Positions 16,971-24,944 of a stretch of 64,000 nt of DNA are shown piece by piece. The stretch is from positions 124,001-188,000 of the forward strand of contig CAXXXO010000004.1 in assembly GCA_963674625.2 (NCBI GenBank). Reading direction: 5' to 3'. Origin of the DNA: JALHFZ01 sp963674625. GTDB lineage: Bacteria > Synergistota > Synergistia > Synergistales > Aminobacteriaceae. The stretch's first letter is position 1. Every line of letters starts with the position of its first letter. The position numbers were made by a program, and so were the translations under genes. The notes under the pieces are model-generated. The model worked only from the letters and a program-made list of their open reading frames with translations. It did no database searches and had not been told where the DNA came from.

Positions 16971-18326
16971 TCAGTAGGAGCGGTCTGCGTTGACGAACCG
17001 CGTAAACTCCCTCAGGAAGACGAGGGTTATCTCCCCCGTGGGGCCGTTCCGGTGCTTGGCGATATTGAGGAAGGCCCGGTTGTCCTCCGTCTCTCCGGGG
17101 GCCCCCGGTTCGTAATATCCGGGCCGGTAGAGAAGAATGACCGTGTCGGCATCCTGTTCTATGGCGCCGCTGTCCCGAAGGTCGGAGAGCTGGGGCTTCT
17201 TCTCCGTGCGCTGCTCCACCGCCCTCGAAAGCTGGGAGAGGGCGATGACCGGCACCTCGAGTTCCCTGGCGACCCCTTTCAGGGCCCGGGAGATCTCCGC
17301 CACCTCCTGCTGCTTGTTCTCTATTTTGCGGGAAGAATTCATGAGCTGAAGATAATCCACCACAACCAGGCCGAGGTCCTTGTGGCGGGATTTGAACCGC
17401 CTGCACCGGGCGCGGAGCTCGAGGGTGGAGAGCATGGAGCTGTCGTCGATGTAGATCGGGGCCTCGGCAAGGCGGCCCGCTCCCTCGGCGAGGGCCTCCC
17501 AGGACGCCTTCGGAAAGGATCCGTTCCGCAGGTCGTGGATATTGATTTTGGCTTCCGCCCCGAGCATCCTCTGAACGAGCTGCTCCGCTCCCATTTCGAG
17601 GCTGAAGATGAGCACCGGGCGGCGCTCTCCCTGCCCGCCGAACTGGGCCACGTTGATGGCGAGGGCCGTCTTTCCCATGGAGGGCCGGGCGGCCACTATG
17701 TTAAGGCTTCCGGGCTGAAATCCTCCGGTGATCCTGTCGAGCTCGTAAAAGCCCGACTGAAATCCCGTCACGTCCTGGTCGGGACGGTTGTACTGCTCTT
17801 CTATCTGGAGAAAGGTCTTTCCAAGGATCTCCCCCACATGGCGGAAATTGGTGGAGTTCCTTTTCTGGGCGATCTCGAATACTGCCCGTTCTGCCTCTTC
17901 GAGGACCTCGTCCACTTCCAGCTCCTCGGAATACCCGAGCTTGACGATGGTGTTCCCCGCGGTGATCAGCCTGCGGTGGATGGCCTTGTCCCGGACGATT
18001 CCGGCGTGATATTCCACGTTGGCCGTTGTCGGAACGCTGTCTATCAGGGAGGCGAGGAAGGGCTGTCCGCCGAGGCGGTCCGCCTTTCCGGATCGGGAAA
18101 GCTCTTCGAGAAAGGTGAGGGGGTCCACGGGCTTGTCCCTCTGGGCCATATCGTAGATGACCTCAAAGGCGGTCCGGTGGTTCAGATCGTAGAAATCCTC
18201 CGGCTGGAGAATTTCCATGACGATATTGAGGGCCTCCCTGTCCATGAGACATGAACCCAGGGCGGCCCGTTCCGCCTCGAAGGAGACGGGAGGAGTACGG
18301 TCCCAGGACGAGAGGGAGGCCATCAT
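16971..18326 (-). CDS. dnaB: Replicative DNA helicase DnaB
   Basis: DnaB is the hexameric 5'-3' replication helicase. The 451 residues comprise the N-terminal dimerisation domain (about 12-115), a linker, and the RecA-like ATPase domain with Walker A ARPSMGKT at 213-220 and the downstream VVDYLQLM Walker B. No intein or insertion is present. The ATG overlaps the rplI stop (ATGA); an adjacent second ATG could also serve. The order rplI-dnaB is conserved widely in bacteria. Confidence 0.96.
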   Translation of the reverse strand: MMASLSSWDRTPPVSFEAERAALGSCLMDREALNIVMEILQPEDFYDLNHRTAFEVIYDMAQRDKPVDPLTFLEELSRSGKADRLGGQPFLASLIDSVPTTANVEYHAGIVRDKAIHRRLITAGNTIVKLGYSEELEVDEVLEEAERAVFEIAQKRNSTNFRHVGEILGKTFLQIEEQYNRPDQDVTGFQSGFYELDRITGGFQPGSLNIVAARPSMGKTALAINVAQFGGQGERRPVLIFSLEMGAEQLVQRMLGAEAKINIHDLRNGSFPKASWEALAEGAGRLAEAPIYIDDSSMLSTLELRARCRRFKSRHKDLGLVVVDYLQLMNSSRKIENKQQEVAEISRALKGVARELEVPVIALSQLSRAVEQRTEKKPQLSDLRDSGAIEQDADTVILLYRPGYYEPGAPGETEDNRAFLNIAKHRNGPTGEITLVFLREFTRFVNADRSY

Positions 18327-18769
18327 TCCCCCTCGACGACGAGGGTCATCTCCGCTTCAATTCCTGGATGAAGACGTATGAAGAAAGGATAGGAGCCGGT
18401 CTGCTTCACCGTTTCCGCAAGACGGATATCCCGCTTGTCCACGGCGATGCCGAGCTGGGAGGCAATATTCTCCGCCACGTTCGCCGCGGTGACGCTGCCG
18501 AAAAGCTTTCCCTTTTCTCCCGCGCTCAACCGAACCCGCACCGTCTTGCCGGACAGTTTTTTGGCCGTCCCGGCGGCATCGTTTTTCAGCCTGAGTTCCT
18601 TGTTCTTTTTCGAGGCCTCCCGGGCTTTCCATTCCTTCACCCGTTCAGGGGTCGCCTCCTCGGCGAGGCTTCGGGGGAACAGGTAGTTCCGCGCGTATCC
18701 GTCGGAAGTTTCGACCAGGTCTCCTGCCGTTCCGAGCTTGCTGACATCCTGTTTCAATATGACTTTCAC
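18323..18769 (-). CDS. rplI: 50S ribosomal protein L9
   Basis: L9 is a two-domain protein of the large subunit base. The N-terminal MKVILKQDVSKLGTAGDLVE-type segment (read in parts) with GYARNYLFP is diagnostic; a long helix links to the C-terminal domain, and the total of 148 residues is standard. The GTG start has AGGAGG eight bases upstream and overlaps the preceding stop as GTGA. Confidence 0.96.
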   Translation of the reverse strand: MKVILKQDVSKLGTAGDLVETSDGYARNYLFPRSLAEEATPERVKEWKAREASKKNKELRLKNDAAGTAKKLSGKTVRVRLSAGEKGKLFGSVTAANVAENIASQLGIAVDKRDIRLAETVKQTGSYPFFIRLHPGIEAEMTLVVEGE

Positions 18770-19734
18770 GATTCATTCCTCCTGTAGCGGCTGCGAAAAT
18801 CGAGCCACATGTCCCCTATTCCCGCCAGAACGAGAAGAGTGGAAAAGAGCGGCACCAAAACCGCAACTATTATAGCAATTGTCCGCAGAATACGGCCCCC
18901 CTTCCGGGAAGCCAGACTGCCGAGAAAATACCAGAGCACCGACAGACCCTGAAGCAGGAAAAGAAAATTCACGAGAAGGCGCAGGTTCGTCCCTGCCCGG
19001 AGGGCGAGATTCCACTCCGTTCCCCGGCCGCCGGCCAGGGTGAGAAGCACTGCGGCGAGCAGCGCGCCGAAGACGCTCTTCGGAAAGCGCCAGCGGGAAA
19101 AGGGGGGAAGGGGCGGAAGATACGGACCTCCTATCCGTCGGAGCACCCAGGCGCTGACTGCGTAGCTGAGATAGCAGTCGAGGGCTGCGGCGACAGTGAG
19201 GATCGTCGGAAAGATGAGGGGCAGAACGGCTATGGAGCGGGTGAACTGCTCCCGCACCGTGTTGAGATAATCCTTCGACATCCCCGACGACTCGTAGAAG
19301 GTAAAAATCCTGTCGATCATCCCCTGCATTTCAGCCCCGTCAAGCTGGAAGGGATTGATCCCCGTAACCCGTCCTGCGATCACCATGAGGACGAGCTTGC
19401 TTCCGAGGGAGAGAAGAATGCCGTAGAGCAGCACCTCCACGCCCGTTTCGCACCTCTTCGCCAGAAAGCCCAGTCCTACCCCGAGAACTCCGAAACCGAG
19501 GAGAAAGAAAAGGGCGGAGAGAGGACCGAGAAAGACCACGGCAAGAAGGGTGGAGATGGCCAGACCGAGGGCCGCTTTTTTAAGATCGTGGCGAAGTCCC
19601 AGGATTACGAGAGGAGCCGGAGCAAGCAGGGAAAACCCCACGCCCACCACAGGCAGAAACTGGGCAGCGAGAAAAAGAACCACCGCCAGTCCAGAGAGAA
19701 GGGCGGACTCGACGAGGCTTCGAGTGGGAGACAA
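18766..19734 (-). CDS. DUF2232 (YybS-like) membrane protein
   Basis: The 322-residue protein has about eight hydrophobic segments and matches the YybS/DUF2232 family in size, in the position before rplI-dnaB and in the FxRWRFPKS-like segment. In Firmicutes yybS is normally followed by gdpP before rplI; no gdpP is present here. Function is not established; the fold is thought to be like S components of ECF transporters. The start looks to be TTG with GGAGG eight bases upstream. A strong terminator of the preceding operon lies about 60 nt upstream, so a local promoter is expected. Confidence 0.75.
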   Translation of the reverse strand: MSPTRSLVESALLSGLAVVLFLAAQFLPVVGVGFSLLAPAPLVILGLRHDLKKAALGLAISTLLAVVFLGPLSALFFLLGFGVLGVGLGFLAKRCETGVEVLLYGILLSLGSKLVLMVIAGRVTGINPFQLDGAEMQGMIDRIFTFYESSGMSKDYLNTVREQFTRSIAVLPLIFPTILTVAAALDCYLSYAVSAWVLRRIGGPYLPPLPPFSRWRFPKSVFGALLAAVLLTLAGGRGTEWNLALRAGTNLRLLVNFLFLLQGLSVLWYFLGSLASRKGGRILRTIAIIVAVLVPLFSTLLVLAGIGDMWLDFRSRYRRNES

Positions 19735-19792
19735 TGACCGAACCTCCTTTTTCCCGCCCCGGGCGCTTCAGCGGCAGCGGGACGGGCACACG

Positions 19793-19827
19793 AAAAAAAA
19801 GGAGGAGAAGCGCTGTGCTCCTCCTCC
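19793..19827 (-). terminator. Strong terminator of the rpsF-ssb-rpsR operon
   Basis: On the minus strand an 11-bp stem (GGAGGAGGAGC with GCTTCTCCTCC, one G-U pair) and 5-nt loop is followed by eight T. It starts about 30 nt after the rpsR stop. Confidence 0.9.
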
Positions 19828-19857
19828 GACGGAATGTACCCGGCTGTTCCTGGGGTG

Positions 19858-20151
19858 TTACTCTACGGAGAAGGGAAGGAGGGCCATGTACCTGGCTCTT
19901 TTGATGGCCTCCGTAAGCTGGCGCTGATGTTTCGCGCAGTTTCCCGTCACCCGGCGGGGCATGATCTTTCCCCGTTCGCTCACGTATTTTCTGAGCTTTT
20001 CCACATCCTTGTACTCCACGTGCTCTATTTTGTCCACGCAGAAGAAACATACCTTGGGACGCCGTTTGCCTCCCCGGCGGCCGCCCCGTCCTCCGGGGCC
20101 GCCCGCTCCTCTGCCTTCGCTTCGTTCGCCGCGACCTTCATTCATGGCCAT
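19858..20151 (-). CDS. rpsR: 30S ribosomal protein S18
   Basis: S18 binds S6 on the small-subunit platform. The core (about residues 32-97) contains KVCFFCVDKIEHVEYKD, the RGKIMPRRVTGNC segment and the AIKRARYMALLPF end. The first 30 residues are an Arg/Gly-rich extension not part of the S18 core. Three of the four zinc-type cysteines are visible (C35, C38, C72), as in many bacterial S18. Two ATGs two codons apart are possible starts; GGAGG lies 13 nt before the first. Confidence 0.95.
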   Translation of the reverse strand: MAMNEGRGERSEGRGAGGPGGRGGRRGGKRRPKVCFFCVDKIEHVEYKDVEKLRKYVSERGKIMPRRVTGNCAKHQRQLTEAIKRARYMALLPFSVE

Positions 20152-20184
20152 TGTACGATCTCTACCTCCTTCAGCGGTTCCCTT

Positions 20185-20667
20185 CTAAAAGGGAATATCC
20201 GCTTCCTCTTCGTTCTGAATCTCGGAAATATCCATGGGGAAGTCCTCGTCGGATGCGCCGAAGCGCTTGTCCTTGCGGATGCTGTCTCCGAACCCGTCGT
20301 CGCCGAAGGAACCGGAAGATTCCTCCTGCCTCTTCGAGCCGAGGAAGGTGACGCCGGAAGCCACCACGTCGGTGGCGTAGCGTTTTCCCGATCCGTCCTT
20401 CGCCTCGTAGCTCCGGACCTGGATGCGCCCCTCTACGAGGACGGGACTGCCCTTTTTGAGATACCGTTCGCAGTTTTCGGCGGAAGGACCCCAGACCACA
20501 ACAGGAATGAAGTCTACGCTCTCCTGGAGTTCGCCGTTTTTGTCCTTCCAGGTGTTGTTGACCGCGACGGCAAAGCGGGCCATGGCCCTTTTGTCCACGG
20601 AGTAGCGGATTTCCGGATCACGGGCAAGGTTGCCCATCAGAATGACTTTGTTGAATCCTCGCGCCAT
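20185..20667 (-). CDS. ssb: Single-stranded DNA-binding protein
   Basis: SSB coats single-stranded DNA and recruits replication and repair partners. The OB fold covers about residues 1-110 (MARGFNKVILMGNLARDPE at the start), followed by a flexible linker and an acidic tail that ends in ADIPF, the partner-binding tip. The 160-residue length is typical. It lies between rpsF and rpsR, the classical order, with GGAGG seven bases before the ATG. Confidence 0.96.
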   Translation of the reverse strand: MARGFNKVILMGNLARDPEIRYSVDKRAMARFAVAVNNTWKDKNGELQESVDFIPVVVWGPSAENCERYLKKGSPVLVEGRIQVRSYEAKDGSGKRYATDVVASGVTFLGSKRQEESSGSFGDDGFGDSIRKDKRFGASDEDFPMDISEIQNEEEADIPF

Positions 20668-20679
20668 TACGCCGCCTCC

Positions 20680-20964
20680 TTATTTTTCGTCAAGACGGAT
20701 TGTCATCTGACGATAGATATTGGGACGCAGACCAAGCACCCGGTTCATTTCCACAAGCTGGTCGGGGTCGAGCGAGAAATTGCAGACCGCGTATATCCCT
20801 TCCGTTTTTTTGTCGATGGGGTAGGCAAGACGCCTCTTTCCCCATACATCAGTCTTGGCCACTTCACCTCCAAGACTGCGCACGACCTCTTCCACCTTAG
20901 CGAGTTCCTCTTTGGGATCCTCGAGCTCGGCGCTTAAAAGCACCATCATTTCATAGGGCCGCAC
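20680..20964 (-). CDS. rpsF: 30S ribosomal protein S6
   Basis: The 94-residue protein shows the S6 pattern: RPYEMMVLL at the start, the central KTDVWGKRRLAYPIDKK segment and YAVCNFS. The GTG start has GGAGGTGA six bases upstream. It leads the rpsF-ssb-rpsR operon, with a good promoter about 75 nt upstream and a GAAGAGGC hairpin in the leader (20995-21015). Confidence 0.96.
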   Translation of the reverse strand: MRPYEMMVLLSAELEDPKEELAKVEEVVRSLGGEVAKTDVWGKRRLAYPIDKKTEGIYAVCNFSLDPDQLVEMNRVLGLRPNIYRQMTIRLDEK

Positions 20965-21035
20965 TGTACTTCACCTCCTCCCTCTGGACTTTTGGCCTCT
21001 TCTCTCCGAAGAGGCAGGGAAAAACTTGCTCCGGA

Positions 21036-21064
21036 ATTATACCCTATCGCTTCTCTCCGGGCAA
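21036..21064 (-). promoter_or_regulatory. Promoter of rpsF-ssb-rpsR
   Basis: Minus-strand TTGCCC (21059-21064) and a perfect TATAAT (21036-21041) are separated by 17 nt. The elements overlap the 3' end of the FtsB/DivIC gene. An 8-bp hairpin follows at 20995-21015 in the leader and might mediate autoregulation or act as an mRNA end for the upstream genes. Confidence 0.75.
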
Positions 21065-21352
21065 GGAATTCTTCTCCTTCTTCACTTCGATCTTGTAAAC
21101 CCGCTCTCCCGGAAAGGCGAGGTTGTACTGCTCCCGGGCCAGATGGGCGACTCCCTCGGGAGTGCCGTAGAAAACAACCTTCTCCTGAAGCTCCTGGACG
21201 GTTCTGCTCATGGAGACCAGTCTGGCCATCCGTTCGTCCACGGCCGCAGTCAGACGGCTTATTTTCTGAAGCTCGAGAAAATAAGCCGTGCCCATGATGG
21301 CGGCAAAAAGGCTCAGAGCCGCAGCCAGGAGAATCCACCGAAGGCGGAGCAC
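21044..21352 (-). CDS. FtsB/DivIC-family septum formation initiator
   Basis: The 102-residue protein has a short cytoplasmic start, one membrane segment (about 5-26), a short coiled coil and an extracytoplasmic end with EGVAHLAREQYNLAFPGERVYKI, the conserved end of FtsB/DivIC proteins, which join FtsL in the divisome. The start is GTG with AAAGGATG upstream, just after the argS stop. FtsB and DivIC cannot be told apart by sequence alone here. Confidence 0.8.
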   Translation of the reverse strand: MLRLRWILLAAALSLFAAIMGTAYFLELQKISRLTAAVDERMARLVSMSRTVQELQEKVVFYGTPEGVAHLAREQYNLAFPGERVYKIEVKKEKNSLPGEKR

Positions 21353-21358
21353 AGAAAA

Positions 21359-23032
21359 TTACATCCTTTCAGGAGCGGCGACACCCAAAAGGGAAAGGGC
21401 TGTGGAAAGCACCTTTCCGGCGGCCTGCACGAGGAGCAGCCTTGCCTTGAGAACCGGTTCCTCCTCTCCGAGCACTCTTTTCGCGTTGTAGAAGGAATGA
21501 AATTCACCTGCAAGGTCGGAGACGTAGTTCACCAGCATGTGAGGAGCAAGCTCCGCCGAGGCCTTTTCCATCTCGTCCGGAAAGGCCGCGAGGCGGGATA
21601 TGAGTTTTCGCTCCTCTTCGCTGCCGTAGATCTCCGGGCGGACCTCCTCCGGGGCGGGCATGGCGATTCCCCGGGACCCGGCCTCTCTCAGGACGCTGCA
21701 GATCCTGGCATGGGCGTACTGGACGTAGTAGACGGGGTTCTCCGTGGAAGCCGCCTTGGCGAGTTCGAGGTCGAAGTCGAGATGGGAGTCGCTGCGGCGC
21801 ATGACGAAGAAATAGCGTGTGGCGTCCACCCCGACCTCGTTCATCACGTCCCGGAGGGTGACGAACTGCCCCGACCGGGTCGACATGGCCACCTGGGTCC
21901 CGTCCCGAAGGAGGTTGACGAACTGGATAAGGAGCACCTGGAGGTCCTCGGAATTTCTTCCCAGGGCCTCGACTCCCGCCTTCATCCGGGGGACGTAGCC
22001 GTGATGGTCAGCCCCCCAGATGTCGATGACCCGGTCGAATCCCCTGTCGAACTTTTCCTTGTGGTAGGTGATATCCGAGGCGAAGTAGGTGGGAACGCCG
22101 TTGCTGCGGATGAGCACCCTGTCCTTTTCGTCGGTGAAATCCGTCGCTTTGAACCAGAGGGCTCCTTCGTTCTCGAAGGCGAAGTCCCGTTCTTTGAGGA
22201 GCTCCATGGCGGCAGGGACGAGGTCCCGCTCGTAGAGGCTCTTCTCCGAGAACCAGACGTCGAACTTCACGCCGAAATCATTTAAATCTCTTTTGATGGA
22301 TTCGAGGATGTCCGCAGCCGCAAAAGTCCTGAAGAATGGCAGGCTCTCCCCGAGGGAAAGGCCGAGAAACCGCTCTCCCTCGGAATCGAGGATCTTCCGG
22401 GCTATGTCGTAAATATAGTCCCCCTTGTACCCGTCCTCGGGGAAAGGAACTTCTTCGGCCCGTCCGGCCAGTTCGAAATAGCGGGCCCGGGTGGAGCGGC
22501 CGAGGATCTCCATCTGGAGACCGGCGTCGTTGATGTAGTACTCCCGCTCCACCTTCCATCCGGTGAAGGAGAGAATATTGGCGATGATGTCCCCCACTGC
22601 GGCGCCCCTTCCGTGCCCCACGTGAAGCGGGCCGGTGGGGTTGGCGCTGACGAACTCCACCTGCACTTTTTTCCCTGCTCCGAGGTTCGAAGAGCCGTAG
22701 GCTTCCGCAGAGAGGACGTCCTTCAGCACGGCCCCCATCCAGAGGGGGGAGAAGAAGAAATTGATGAATCCGGGACCGGCGGTCTCCGCCTTTTCGAGCA
22801 GCGGGTCGGAGGAGAGCCGTTCCACTATCATTTTTGCCAGGGAAAGGGGCTTTTCTCCGAAACTGCGGCACATCTGCATGGCGCAGTTTGTGGAAAGATC
22901 CCCCTGCCCGTCCCTTCTGGGTTTTTCGAATACCGCTTCAGGCAGGTCTGACGGAGAAATCCCCTTCTCCGCCGCGATCTCCCGAAGTACCCCTTCGACC
23001 TTTCGCCGAAGTTTTTCTGCTGCGTTCCCCAT
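21359..23032 (-). CDS. argS: Arginyl-tRNA synthetase
   Basis: This class I synthetase charges tRNA-Arg. The N-terminal additional domain occupies about residues 1-110, the HIGH-type motif is HVGH at 137-140 after ANPTGPL, the catalytic core contains GADHHGYVPR, and the KMSKS-equivalent region is MSTRSGQFVTLRD, where the motif is degenerate as is usual for ArgRS. The C-terminal helical anticodon domain ends at residue 557. ATG with GGAGG six bases upstream. Confidence 0.96.
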   Translation of the reverse strand: MGNAAEKLRRKVEGVLREIAAEKGISPSDLPEAVFEKPRRDGQGDLSTNCAMQMCRSFGEKPLSLAKMIVERLSSDPLLEKAETAGPGFINFFFSPLWMGAVLKDVLSAEAYGSSNLGAGKKVQVEFVSANPTGPLHVGHGRGAAVGDIIANILSFTGWKVEREYYINDAGLQMEILGRSTRARYFELAGRAEEVPFPEDGYKGDYIYDIARKILDSEGERFLGLSLGESLPFFRTFAAADILESIKRDLNDFGVKFDVWFSEKSLYERDLVPAAMELLKERDFAFENEGALWFKATDFTDEKDRVLIRSNGVPTYFASDITYHKEKFDRGFDRVIDIWGADHHGYVPRMKAGVEALGRNSEDLQVLLIQFVNLLRDGTQVAMSTRSGQFVTLRDVMNEVGVDATRYFFVMRRSDSHLDFDLELAKAASTENPVYYVQYAHARICSVLREAGSRGIAMPAPEEVRPEIYGSEEERKLISRLAAFPDEMEKASAELAPHMLVNYVSDLAGEFHSFYNAKRVLGEEEPVLKARLLLVQAAGKVLSTALSLLGVAAPERM

Positions 23033-23058
23033 GGTGCACCTCCAGATTTCTTCCCCGG

Positions 23059-24903
23059 CTACTGGACCCGAAGGGGAAGGGTCCTTGATGAATAGGCCAT
23101 CCAGCGCTGCGCCCCCTCGGCAAGGGCCCTGCCGATCCCCTCGGTGATCTCGTCGGCGGAAAGGACGATCTTCGATTCCGCGGTGATGGTGCTTCGTCGT
23201 TTGTTGTAATAGACGGACTCCTCGTACCGGACTTTTTCAAGCTCCCTCTTCACCCCGTCGGGGAGCATGACCACGTCGGTCTTCGGAGGCAGCCGGAGGA
23301 CAAACTGCTGCTCCGCGACAAAGGGGAATCTCATCCTGTAGGGGCCGGAAGGACGGCCAAGTTCGGCGATCCAGGAGGGCGTTGCCCCCGGAAAAGGAAC
23401 GAGCATTGCGCCGCCGCTGATTATAGATTGTTTTTCCTCTGCGGGAAGGGTGATCTGCCAGCCGTACTTAATGGCCTTCACCTCGGCGCTTCCCTCGGCG
23501 AACCGCCTGTCGGGAAAGAGTTCCCGGGCCATGCGCGCAATGGAAACTTCGTCCGGGGTCGAGCGGGGAAAGAAAAAGGCCACCCAGCCGTTCCGGACGA
23601 AGACGGCCACCTTTCCCGACGTTTTGCCTTCCCTGTCGAGGTCCAGGACCCATTCAATTGAAAGACGGTGTTCCGCGGCTGTGCTTCCCGATGCATTATG
23701 TCCTTCGAGGCCGGTTTCCGACCGGGTGTAGATATATTGGCCCCACAGGGAGGGGGGAGTTTCCCCGGGGAGGGAAAGGACTCCGAAATCGTAGTAGAAC
23801 GGGGAAACCCCCGGATAGCTCAGCTCCACCACTGGACGGATTATGGAGGCAAGGGAGACGGGGCTTTTCTCGTCGATGGGATGGGCGGCCACCCAGGAGA
23901 GTCTGCTCTCCCAGCCGATGCTGCGGATCCAGTGGTTCAGGAGAAGGACTTTCTCCCATTCCGTCCAGGGACCTTCGGCAGGGATGTCCGTCCGCACAAA
24001 GGACGGAGGGAAGGGGGACGAAAAGGAAGGGGCCTTCCGCAGCCATTCCATGAGGGCGTATCCCGCCTTGAGCCTGTTTCCCGAGTCGAGAAGGGCCTGT
24101 GCTCCGGGAGGGGGGGCAGGCAGAAATCTTTTTTCCAGGGGCTCGAGGGCAAGGGCCAGAGGGGCAGGACCCCTATGGGTGCTGAAGGAAAGATAGGAGC
24201 GGGCGCCGCTTTTCAGGGTTCTGCCGGACCAGGCGGGACTGTTCATTACCTGCCAGGTATACCGGTCCACGGGGCCGGCCTTTTCCATCTTCGGATCTCC
24301 CGCTCCCGAGGAGGCGACGGCAAGGCCGCTGCCCGAGGAGACGTCCACAGAGACGGACTGCTCCCACTGGGGAAGTTCCTCGTTCAGCCACAGGAGGTCC
24401 TCCACGGCGAACCTGCGGGGAAAGACCTCTTTCACGGAGAGCAGGATGATGAACTCGTCCTGGATGTCGGGGAAGAGGATCTCCACGACCGGTATCCCCT
24501 CTTTCTCCGTCCTGAGTGGGATCACGGGGGCAAGGAGACGTCCCGTACCCGGGTCATAGAGAGCCGCGGAGAGGACTTCCGCTGAAACGCCCTCCGCGGC
24601 GGGAAGGACCCAGCGGGTCCATTTCTCGGAGATGCCCCTCCGGGCGAGGATGACCCTGGTGGAGGTCCTCGTCATGGAACCGTCGGCTTCGAGGGTATAG
24701 TTCACCCTGCGGAGCCAGACGATCCCATCGCTGTCCGGATGGTCTGAAAAACCCGGGCTCTCCTGGATAAGCCTCGGGATGTCGGGGAGAGGCTCTTTCA
24801 GCGGAGCCCCCTCCGCTCCCGTTCCTCTGCCTGAGAACAGGGGAAGAAGCAGAAGTGCGCAAAGAATCATCCCTCGGAGCAGACTTTTTGTGGCCTTTGC
24901 CAT
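23059..24903 (-). CDS. Exported transglutaminase-like protein (DUF3857-type layout)
   Basis: The 614-residue product starts with a signal peptide (positive MAKATKSLLR, hydrophobic core to about residue 24, Ala-containing cleavage area). Residues ~35-230 resemble the DUF3857 beta-domain that often precedes a transglutaminase-like core; residues ~280-400 hold the expected core position with a tryptophan-rich helix and a YYDFG segment, but no convincing catalytic Cys-His pair is visible, so it may be a non-catalytic derivative. The ATG at 24903 has AAAGGAG eight bases upstream; an earlier ATG at 24948 overlaps secA but lacks a ribosome site. Substrate and role unknown. Confidence 0.55.
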   Translation of the reverse strand: MAKATKSLLRGMILCALLLLPLFSGRGTGAEGAPLKEPLPDIPRLIQESPGFSDHPDSDGIVWLRRVNYTLEADGSMTRTSTRVILARRGISEKWTRWVLPAAEGVSAEVLSAALYDPGTGRLLAPVIPLRTEKEGIPVVEILFPDIQDEFIILLSVKEVFPRRFAVEDLLWLNEELPQWEQSVSVDVSSGSGLAVASSGAGDPKMEKAGPVDRYTWQVMNSPAWSGRTLKSGARSYLSFSTHRGPAPLALALEPLEKRFLPAPPPGAQALLDSGNRLKAGYALMEWLRKAPSFSSPFPPSFVRTDIPAEGPWTEWEKVLLLNHWIRSIGWESRLSWVAAHPIDEKSPVSLASIIRPVVELSYPGVSPFYYDFGVLSLPGETPPSLWGQYIYTRSETGLEGHNASGSTAAEHRLSIEWVLDLDREGKTSGKVAVFVRNGWVAFFFPRSTPDEVSIARMARELFPDRRFAEGSAEVKAIKYGWQITLPAEEKQSIISGGAMLVPFPGATPSWIAELGRPSGPYRMRFPFVAEQQFVLRLPPKTDVVMLPDGVKRELEKVRYEESVYYNKRRSTITAESKIVLSADEITEGIGRALAEGAQRWMAYSSRTLPLRVQ

Positions 24904-24944
24904 GGAAGGAACTCCTTTCTCGGCTGCGCTGCGCATTTTTTTCC

